Of a stretch of DNA of 11,791 bases, positions 5,900 to 11,791 are shown piece after piece. The notes below the pieces were generated by a model. It saw only the letters and a program-made list of their open reading frames with translations, was not told the DNA's origin and made no database searches. Location: positions 1 to 11,791 of the forward strand of contig JADGAW010000044.1 in the NCBI GenBank assembly GCA_015231815.1. The letters run 5' to 3'. The translations under genes were made by a program, and so were the position numbers. The stretch comes from Nitrospinota bacterium. GTDB taxonomy: Bacteria; Nitrospinota_A; JADGAW01. How positions within the stretch are numbered: the first letter of the stretch is position 1; every line of letters starts with the position of its first letter.

Positions 5900-6772
5900 A
5901 TGGCAAAGAAAAAGTTTTTCGGGGAGTATCTTATTGAAAAAGGTATTGTGACGGAGGAGGATGTTCTGGAAGCACTAAAAATACAGGAAAAGAAAACACC
6001 AAACATTGAGACCGTTTCCATAAAGCTGGGTTACCTAACTGTTAAGGATATATTTAAGGTCTTTACAGAAAAAGCAGGTTCAGAAGAAAACTTTCTAGAT
6101 GTTGCCGTAACCACTAAGTTTATTACTCCGGAACAGGCAATTGACATTACCGACCAAAGAAGAAAGATGCGCCCTCAACTGGGAGAAGCACTTCTTATGT
6201 TGGAAAAAATAGACAAAACCACTCTTGAGAAGGAACTTAAAAAGTATGAGGAAATAACTGAAAAGTTCAATCAAGTTCAAGATGCCCTAAAAAACCTTCA
6301 TATATTTAAGCATATTGGAACAGAATCACTTGATTCCCTTTCCTACCTACCACAAAAGATGCGCTTCACTGATGGTGAGCGAGTGGTAAAGCAAGGAGAT
6401 GCAGCAGATTCATTTTATGCGGTAATTAAAGGTGACTTGAAGGTAACAGCAAACAACCCAGATGGTGAAAACGAGATTTTCATCACCACCATTGCTGAAA
6501 ATGATGTTTTTGGTGAAGCTGCTATCTTTCTTGATGAACCAAGAACTGCCAACATAACAGCAATAAACGATGTCGAGCTTCTACGGTTTGAGCGCAAGGA
6601 ATTTCTTGACTTTTTGAAGAAATTTCCAAAATCGTCACTCCCTATTCTTGTCTTTATCCTGAGAAGACTTCTTTTTAAGCTCAACTCAACCAACAAAGAG
6701 TTGACCTTTGAAAGAAGAAAGTTTGTAGGTCAGGAAGAAGTAAATTCTTTACTGGAAGACTTATTTGACTAA
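5900..6772 (+). CDS. MshEN-like repeats fused to a cyclic-nucleotide-binding domain
   Basis: This is a 290-residue cytoplasmic protein. The N-terminal part holds four related units of about 22 residues: 7-29 (FGEYLIEKGIVTEEDVLEAL...), 37-58, 65-86 and 94-116 (LGEALLMLEKIDKTTLEKEL...). They resemble the MshEN/type II secretion ATPase N-terminal fold, some members of which bind c-di-GMP. Here the leading Arg and several Gly/Leu positions of the binding motif are missing, so binding is uncertain. Residues 133-245 form a Crp-type cNMP-binding domain with the phosphate cassette FGEAAIFLDEPRTANITA, including Glu206 and Arg215, which normally contact the cyclic nucleotide. There is no DNA-binding helix-turn-helix; a basic tail ends in an acidic stretch. 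AGGA at 5892-5895 supports ATG 5900. The next gene overlaps its end. It is likely an adaptor or sensor for that ATPase. Confidence 0.85.
   Translation: MAKKKFFGEYLIEKGIVTEEDVLEALKIQEKKTPNIETVSIKLGYLTVKDIFKVFTEKAGSEENFLDVAVTTKFITPEQAIDITDQRRKMRPQLGEALLMLEKIDKTTLEKELKKYEEITEKFNQVQDALKNLHIFKHIGTESLDSLSYLPQKMRFTDGERVVKQGDAADSFYAVIKGDLKVTANNPDGENEIFITTIAENDVFGEAAIFLDEPRTANITAINDVELLRFERKEFLDFLKKFPKSSLPILVFILRRLLFKLNSTNKELTFERRKFVGQEEVNSLLEDLFD
6754..6767 (+). promoter_or_regulatory. Shine-Dalgarno and TTG start of the ATPase gene
   Basis: GGAAG at 6754-6758 lies six bases before TTG 6765, inside the last codons of the preceding gene, whose stop is at 6770-6772. No ATG or GTG occurs between the in-frame stop at 6741 and the Walker A codons, so this site decides the start. 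Confidence 0.75.
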
Positions 6773-7637
6773 GAGCGAATTAATTTCTGTTGGCAGTGGA
6801 AAGGGGGGAACAGGAAAATCCTTCTTTTCCTATTTACTGGGAAAAACAATAGCCAATCAGGGGAAAAAAACCTTGCTTTTTGACGGAGACCTTGGCTGTG
6901 CAAACCTTCATACTCTTTGTGGTCTGGAAAAGCCTCGTTTTTCCCTCTCAGACTTTATTAACAACAAATCATCTCTGAAAGAGATTATTGTAAAGACCCC
7001 GACAGAAAACCTTTTTCTTATCAGCGGCGCAAGTGATTCACTGAACGTTAATTCCCTTGCCTTTACCCAAAAAAGAAAATTGTTACACCACCTGCGATGT
7101 CTTGATTTTGATTCTATTATTATTGATGTAGGACCTGATATAAGCCACAACAACCTTGACCTCTATTCTGCAGCAGATTATAAGTTTCTTGTTTTAAACC
7201 CCGAGCAGGTAAGTTTGGAAAACTGTTTTCGTTATTTAAAGGCAGTTTTGTTAAGGCAATTTTCCTTTTCGGTAGGCATTAAAAAAAGCAAAACTCTTTT
7301 CGGAGAAGAGTTAGCAGCCCCTTTCCAGGCAGTCAACGATATGCACCAATATATTTCCGATAACAATAAGGAAATGCTGGGGAGCTTTAGAACTATATTT
7401 AATGAAACAGAATTTTACCTTGTGGTGAATAAAACTCTTTCTGGACAGAGAAATGTTGCAGAAGATTTTAAGAATATTGTTGCAAAATATCTCACAACAA
7501 ACATTAACCTTTTAGGTGAGATTCCCTTTAACCTTCAGGTAATGGACTGCTACAGTAAAGGTACTCCACCAGACATTATTCCTGGAGTCAATACTAAAGT
7601 AGAAGAAATATATTCAATCTTCCAGAATATTAAATAA
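6765..7637 (+). CDS. MinD/ParA-family P-loop ATPase
   Basis: This is a 290-residue member of the MinD/FlhG/ParA (SIMIBI) family, ATP-driven switches that position proteins, flagella, pili or DNA. It has a deviant Walker A, GSGKGGTGKS (10-19) with signature Lys13 and Lys18, a switch I/Walker A' FDGDLGCANLHTL (39-51), and a Walker B SIIIDVGP (117-124). An unusual stretch at about 163-212 precedes the FYLVVNKT strand, as if inserted relative to MinD. No clear C-terminal MinD membrane helix is seen. The start is TTG at 6765, preceded by GGAAG (6754-6758) with a six-base spacer. The only other candidate is ATT at 6744, since an in-frame stop lies at 6741. The gene overlaps the previous one by eight bases, implying coupled translation and equimolar output. 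The cargo is unknown, and flagellar or pilus placement is only a guess. Confidence 0.9.
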   Translation: MTKSELISVGSGKGGTGKSFFSYLLGKTIANQGKKTLLFDGDLGCANLHTLCGLEKPRFSLSDFINNKSSLKEIIVKTPTENLFLISGASDSLNVNSLAFTQKRKLLHHLRCLDFDSIIIDVGPDISHNNLDLYSAADYKFLVLNPEQVSLENCFRYLKAVLLRQFSFSVGIKKSKTLFGEELAAPFQAVNDMHQYISDNNKEMLGSFRTIFNETEFYLVVNKTLSGQRNVAEDFKNIVAKYLTTNINLLGEIPFNLQVMDCYSKGTPPDIIPGVNTKVEEIYSIFQNIK

Positions 7638-7643
7638 CCCACT

Positions 7644-8678
7644 ATGTTAAAAATCGGAAGAAAGCAAAACCTTGATGCGTTACACCAACTTGGCGGTTTG
7701 CACTGCATTTCCCAAGCAATGTTCACCGCATTTACGCTAAAAATATTTGATCATATTTCCGACAGACAAAAAACTCTTCAGGAAATCAATCAACAATTAC
7801 ATTATCATGCGGAATCATTGGATAGACTTCTTGCACTTCTTGCATCCTTAAAAGTCATTAAGAAAAATGGACGATTTTACAAACATTACAAACATCTCCA
7901 ACAATATCTTGTTTCCACTTCACCGAACTATATTGGAGATATTTATGCTCTCTATGATGAAGGAAGAAAAAAATGGAGTACCCTTTCAGATTTAGTGAAA
8001 ACCGGAATAAAAGAAGAGCCTCTCCCTTCTAAAAACCCGGAAAAAGAAACCGAATTCTTTCAAAAAGCTATGCGGTCAAAAAATGTTTTCTTTGCGGCAA
8101 ATGTTGTAAAGAAAATAGTGTTAGAGAGCCCTTCTACCCTTTTAGAACTCTGTGTTGGTCCAACATCCTATACTGTACATTTTCTAAAAAACAACCCAGA
8201 CTTAACGGTAAAGGCTTTGGATTTACCAACAACAATTCCCATCAGTAAAAAGTTGTTTGATGAAGCGTTACGTGAAGAACCTGAAGCTGAATCAATAACC
8301 AAACGGGCGCAGTTTATTGCCAGCAATATTTTTGAATATGATTTTCCCCCATCGGATGTTGAGGCAGTATTTTACGGTGATGCTCTTCACATCTGGGATA
8401 CCGAAGAAAATCAGAAAATTTTCAATAACATCTTCACAACCTTAAAACAAGGCGGAAAGGTTTATATTTACGATTTCTTCATGAACGACAAAGGTACTGC
8501 TCCACTCTCCTCTTTGCTCTTTCATAATCACATGAACCTTTTTACGAACAACGGGAAAGTTTACAGTTTTAAGGAGGTAAAGAAGATGCTTGTCAAAGCT
8601 GGTTTTTCAGCAATTAAATGCCAAAGAACGGAAAAAACAGACCATACTCTCATCGAAGCTTGCAAGAAGGGAAAATAA
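7644..8678 (+). CDS. SAM-dependent O-methyltransferase-family protein (Methyltransf_2 type)
   Basis: This is a 344-residue protein with the two-part build of plant/bacterial O-methyltransferases (acetylserotonin, TcmN and CrtF/BchU type). An N-terminal winged-helix dimerisation domain (about 10-95, GLHCISQAMFTAFTLKIFDHIS) is followed by a Rossmann catalytic domain. The motif LHDW appears as ALHIWD with the likely catalytic base His249, followed by LKQGGKVYIYDFF. The acidic end of strand two is ALDLP (Asp193). The SAM-binding glycine loop is degenerate: family DxGGGxG is ELCVGPTS (168-175) here, with Glu for Asp and only one glycine kept. SAM binding may be altered or lost. The start lies six bases after the ATPase stop with no Shine-Dalgarno, so reinitiation is likely. 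The substrate is unknown, and the role in the sensor/ATPase operon is unclear. It ends 17 bases from the convergent STAS gene. Confidence 0.88.
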   Translation: MLKIGRKQNLDALHQLGGLHCISQAMFTAFTLKIFDHISDRQKTLQEINQQLHYHAESLDRLLALLASLKVIKKNGRFYKHYKHLQQYLVSTSPNYIGDIYALYDEGRKKWSTLSDLVKTGIKEEPLPSKNPEKETEFFQKAMRSKNVFFAANVVKKIVLESPSTLLELCVGPTSYTVHFLKNNPDLTVKALDLPTTIPISKKLFDEALREEPEAESITKRAQFIASNIFEYDFPPSDVEAVFYGDALHIWDTEENQKIFNNIFTTLKQGGKVYIYDFFMNDKGTAPLSSLLFHNHMNLFTNNGKVYSFKEVKKMLVKAGFSAIKCQRTEKTDHTLIEACKKGK

Positions 8679-8695
8679 AAATTGAATGCCAGACT

Positions 8696-9040
8696 TTAAG
8701 AAAAGAAGGCCTTGGCATCTTCAACCGTATCGAAAATTTTTATTTTTTTGTCCAGATTTGTGATTCGAAAGAGTTCTTTCATTTCATCACAAAGAGTACA
8801 AACAACCATCTCCCCACCTAAGTCGATGGATTCTTTTGATTTTTCGACAACAACTCCTAGACCGCCACTGCCAATAAAGTCTGTTTCATGAAGGTCAATA
8901 ATAAATTTATTCCTTCCCTCACTAAAGTGCAGCTTGAAAAAATCATTTAAAGCTGCTATTTTTATGCTTCCAGCGATTCTTCCATGAATTGCTACCTTTA
9001 CAATTGAGTTGTTTATAATTTCTTCTTCAGTTAATGACAT
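8696..9040 (-). CDS. STAS-domain protein, anti-sigma-factor-antagonist-like
   Basis: This 114-residue single-domain STAS protein resembles SpoIIAA/RsbV and small regulators of partner-switching systems. Its layout is strand VKVAIHGRI, then KFIIDLHETDFIGSGGLGVVVEKSKES (45-71), GGEMVVCTLCDEMKELFRITNLDKKIKIFDTVEDA and an end at Phe113-Ser114. In SpoIIAA the DSSGLG turn carries the serine phosphorylated by the anti-sigma kinase. Here it is GSGGLG (57-62): the first serine (Ser58) remains, the usual phosphosite is Gly59, and the Asp is Gly57. Control by kinase may thus be absent or use Ser58. The ATG follows the glutamate dehydrogenase stop by one base (TGAAATG), so translation is probably coupled. 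No clear Shine-Dalgarno and no adjacent anti-sigma kinase or phosphatase is in the window. Confidence 0.88.
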   Translation of the reverse strand: MSLTEEEIINNSIVKVAIHGRIAGSIKIAALNDFFKLHFSEGRNKFIIDLHETDFIGSGGLGVVVEKSKESIDLGGEMVVCTLCDEMKELFRITNLDKKIKIFDTVEDAKAFFS

Positions 9041-9041
9041 T

Positions 9042-11791
9042 TCAGGTAATTAATTTTGCAATAAATTTTTCCATAACAACAATTGGTGTAAGGTTACCAG
9101 AACCTGCACTTTTTAATTTTTCAGCCATTTTATCAAGTTCTGTAATAAGTTCCATTTTTTCTTCAATAAAAATTAACATTTTTTCTACAATTTGCTCCCG
9201 CATTTCTTCACTGGTAATATTTTTGCCGTTCTTTGTTTTTGTCTTTCCTGCTGGTATCGATAGAATATAGCATACCAACCTGTCCTGATGGGCATAAAGC
9301 TCTGATTCAAGAGAATTAAAGCAAGCTTTATCCCACTCACTTTTTAATGGTAACGTCCTTAAATATGTGTGTAAATAGTTTAAATGAAATCGCTCTCCAA
9401 TAAGAATATTCGATTCTCCTACCATACGAATAGAAAACTTTGTTTCTTCCGATATCCTCAGGAGTCCAAGGGCTGGTTTCAGGAAAATAGAATAAGCAGA
9501 TTGTTGTGCCAAATCTTTTGGAACACCGTTTGACTTTAAGTAATCAATCTCATCAAAAACATGTTGAAAGCTAACAGGATTAATTTCCGAGAGAAAGAAA
9601 AAATATTCATTAAAATAATCTTGTATTCTTTTTTTGTAGTTTTTTACCTTATTGAAATCAACAAACTTGCTTTTTCCCTGCTTCAATATCCAGCCAACCA
9701 TTTTGTAAATAACCCGCTCATAATTTATAAGCATCCTATAGGTAATGTCAGTTGCAATCTTGCCTTCAAGTTCCATCACATTTCTTCTGAAAACTTCTGA
9801 GTCCAGAATTTCATCGACAAAATAATAGGTTTCCAGAATATCCTCTACCTTTGCCAAAGAATGAAATGCCAAAGAATGAACAAAGCAGACTCCTCCACGG
9901 TTAACAATTCTGTTGGTGAGAATTGTCGCTACAATATTTGCACTCAAGCGGTGGTTAAGAATCTCCTCCTTCCCCTTTTTGTGAAAAAAGTCCGGAAAAT
10001 ATTCGAAAAGAAACTTCTGAAAGTTGGGGTGTTTGGCAATATCCGCATCACAAATCAACTGGTAAATTCTTATTTTTTCCAAGCCGAGGATGTAAGATAA
10101 AACAGAACGGGGCATACCGGAATGCTGAACTTGATATTCCAAATCACCATCGTTGGGAATATCATCCTCTTTTCGGTTGAGAAGTTTTTCTTCCTCAAGG
10201 GTTCTCATAAGATCAAAGAAGTCTCCAGAATCTTTTTTAAGCCGAATTCTGTCCATGGAAATTGCCGCAGATTGTTGAAAATTATGTTTTAGGGTTCTTT
10301 CTGCAACATAATCCTGTGCATTTCTTAAAATTCTATTTCCTTTAGAATCACTTTGAATTTTTTTATTTGCTTTTAGCGACTCTATGAGAATTTTCAAGTT
10401 TACTTCATGATCGGAAGTATCAACTCCCGCAGAGTTATCAATTGCGTCAGTATTAATCGTTCCGTTGTTTTTCTCAAACTCAATGCGCCCTTTTTGCGTT
10501 ATACCAAGGTTGCCCCCTTCTACAATTGAGGTAGCACGCATTTCACCGGCATTTACTCTCACGGTGTCGTTTGCCTTGTCGTCTACTTCTGCATCTGTTT
10601 CAATTGATGCTTTAATATATGTACCAATACCACCATTGAAAATCATATCAACAGGAGCTTTTAAAAGAAGCTTAATTAACTCTTCCCCGTTTACCTCATC
10701 TAATTCTGTTTTTACCAGTTTTTTAATTGCTGAACTAAGTTTTATTGATTTTGCATTTCTATCAAAAATCCCACCACCTTTACTCAAAAGCTTTTCTGAA
10801 TAATCTGTCCAAAGAGAACGTTCTTTATTAAAAAGTCGTTTTCGTTCTGCATGAGATGCATCAACATTTTCTGGGGTTGGATCGATAAAAATATGCAGGT
10901 GATTAAATGCACCAACAAGTTTGATTTTTTTGCTGAGAAGCATACCGTTTCCAAAGACATCTCCTGACATATCGCCAATGCCGACAACAGTAATGGATTC
11001 CTTTTGAATATCAATATTTTTTTCACGAAAATGTCTTTTAGCACATTCCCAAGCTCCCCTTGCCGTTATTCCCATTTCCTTGTGGTTATAGCCATTTGAA
11101 CCACCGGAGGCAAAAGCATCCTTTAGCCAAAAACCGTAATGACTAGAAATTTCGTTTGCAATATCTGAAAAAGCAGCAGTTCCTTTATCGGCAGCAACAA
11201 CTAAGTAAGGGTCAAATTCATCATAGATAACCACCTCATCCGGTTGTATTTCACTGCCATCCTTGCCATAGTTGTCTGTTATATCCAAAAGACCACTAAT
11301 AAATTTCCGGTAACAATGTATTCCCAGTTTTCTATAGTCTTCCTCCTGATTTGCTTTTGTTCTTTTAACAATAAAGCCTCCTTTTGAGCCAACGGGAATG
11401 ATGATAGCATTTTTCACCATCTGGGTTTTAACGAGACCAAGAACTTCAGTTCTAAAATCATCCGTTCTATCACTCCATCTCAAACCACCCCGAGCAATTT
11501 TACCCCCTCTTAGATGAATACCCTCCATATCAACATCAAAAACATAAATCTCTCTGAAAGGTTTTGGTTCCTGAGCAAAATCAATCATTTTTGAGTTAAT
11601 CTTAAAAGAGAGGGTTGTATCATAGAGTTTTCTGTTGCTAATAAAGTAATTTGTTCTGAGGGTGGCATCAATCATTTTCAAATACGACCTGATAATACGG
11701 TCATCCTGTATTCCTTTTACCTCAAGAAGCATAGTATTGAGCTTTTCCTTTATCACCTCTAGTTTTTGAATTCTTTCCTTAAAAGACTGAA
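9042..11791 (-). CDS. NAD-dependent glutamate dehydrogenase, large (about 180 kDa) class, 5' partial
   Basis: It converts glutamate to 2-oxoglutarate and ammonia with NAD, feeding amino-acid carbon into the TCA cycle. About 915 codons are visible. The frame stays open to the window edge beyond the GTG at 11754-11756, and this class is about 1600 residues, so the N-terminal regulatory part lies outside. Counting from that GTG, the catalytic domain runs from DRIIRSYLKMIDATLRTNYF (19-38). It includes HLRGGKIARGGLRWSDR (81-97), MVKNAIIIPVGSKGGFIVKR (113-132, probable substrate-binding lysines) and VVAADKGTAAFSD (186-198). Then come the NAD-binding loop VVGIGDMSGDVFGNGML (257-273) and, near 410-460, EGGNLGITQKGRIEF and NTDAIDNSAGVDTSDHEVN. 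The C-terminal helical domain ends at TGA 9044-9042. All key motifs look intact. It is co-transcribed with the STAS gene. Confidence 0.97.
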   Translation of the reverse strand, partial: QSFKERIQKLEVIKEKLNTMLLEVKGIQDDRIIRSYLKMIDATLRTNYFISNRKLYDTTLSFKINSKMIDFAQEPKPFREIYVFDVDMEGIHLRGGKIARGGLRWSDRTDDFRTEVLGLVKTQMVKNAIIIPVGSKGGFIVKRTKANQEEDYRKLGIHCYRKFISGLLDITDNYGKDGSEIQPDEVVIYDEFDPYLVVAADKGTAAFSDIANEISSHYGFWLKDAFASGGSNGYNHKEMGITARGAWECAKRHFREKNIDIQKESITVVGIGDMSGDVFGNGMLLSKKIKLVGAFNHLHIFIDPTPENVDASHAERKRLFNKERSLWTDYSEKLLSKGGGIFDRNAKSIKLSSAIKKLVKTELDEVNGEELIKLLLKAPVDMIFNGGIGTYIKASIETDAEVDDKANDTVRVNAGEMRATSIVEGGNLGITQKGRIEFEKNNGTINTDAIDNSAGVDTSDHEVNLKILIESLKANKKIQSDSKGNRILRNAQDYVAERTLKHNFQQSAAISMDRIRLKKDSGDFFDLMRTLEEEKLLNRKEDDIPNDGDLEYQVQHSGMPRSVLSYILGLEKIRIYQLICDADIAKHPNFQKFLFEYFPDFFHKKGKEEILNHRLSANIVATILTNRIVNRGGVCFVHSLAFHSLAKVEDILETYYFVDEILDSEVFRRNVMELEGKIATDITYRMLINYERVIYKMVGWILKQGKSKFVDFNKVKNYKKRIQDYFNEYFFFLSEINPVSFQHVFDEIDYLKSNGVPKDLAQQSAYSIFLKPALGLLRISEETKFSIRMVGESNILIGERFHLNYLHTYLRTLPLKSEWDKACFNSLESELYAHQDRLVCYILSIPAGKTKTKNGKNITSEEMREQIVEKMLIFIEEKMELITELDKMAEKLKSAGSGNLTPIVVMEKFIAKLIT

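Noticed and set aside
9042..11756. The GTG at 11754-11756 as the true start of the glutamate dehydrogenase
   Set aside because: The frame continues open to the window edge with family-like residues, and the class is much longer, so the gene is truncated by the window rather than naturally short.
1..11791. tRNA, rRNA, CRISPR array or insertion sequence
   Set aside because: Intergenic regions are short and contain no cloverleaf-like blocks, regularly spaced repeats or transposase fragments. The only repeats are the two palindromic copies and short motifs.

Overview
The window comes from an AT-rich, Gram-negative-type bacterium. The evidence for an outer membrane is an ExbB-type proton-channel subunit with a cleavable signal peptide, plus a very large NAD-dependent glutamate dehydrogenase of the kind known mainly from proteobacteria and related groups. 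The mix of a B12-binding radical SAM protein, a GT-C glycosyltransferase, a DUF420 membrane protein, a cyclic-nucleotide-binding protein and a MinD/ParA-like ATPase would fit a deltaproteobacteria-like or candidate lineage. That is inference, and no phylum can be fixed from this sequence. There are nine protein genes. I found no RNA gene, CRISPR array, transposase or broken gene.

Layout. Positions 1-180 hold a 40-base hairpin, a degenerate copy of a small palindromic repeat and a 12-bp palindrome, just ahead of a plus-strand DUF420-like membrane protein (181-888). Four separately spaced minus-strand genes follow, read right to left: rnhA (5807-5376), an orphan exbB (5236-4529), a GT-C glycosyltransferase (4421-2682) and a B12-binding radical SAM enzyme (2389-923). 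The gap between the last two holds the better-preserved copy of the repeat. A compact plus-strand operon (5900-8678), divergent from rnhA, encodes a four-repeat MshEN-like/cyclic-nucleotide-binding fusion, a MinD/ParA-like ATPase with a TTG start inside the previous gene, and a plant-type O-methyltransferase-fold protein. Convergent to it, a minus-strand pair runs in from the right edge: NAD-glutamate dehydrogenase (5' end outside the window) and a STAS-domain protein one base after it.

How the genes may work together. The ATPase operon looks like a signalling and positioning module, with nucleotide second-messenger sensing coupled to a MinD-like switch. The glycosyltransferase and radical SAM protein are plausibly envelope or lipid modification enzymes. 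The STAS protein coupled to glutamate dehydrogenase hints at a link between amino-acid catabolism and a partner-switching regulator. These roles are inferred from domains and context.

The observations most worth a second look are: (1) two copies of a palindromic repeat whose 12-base loop is exactly inverted between copies; (2) a shared upstream motif ATTYTRACGTTA ahead of three Shine-Dalgarno-less minus-strand genes; (3) the sensor/ATPase pair; (4) key-residue losses in the STAS and methyltransferase proteins.
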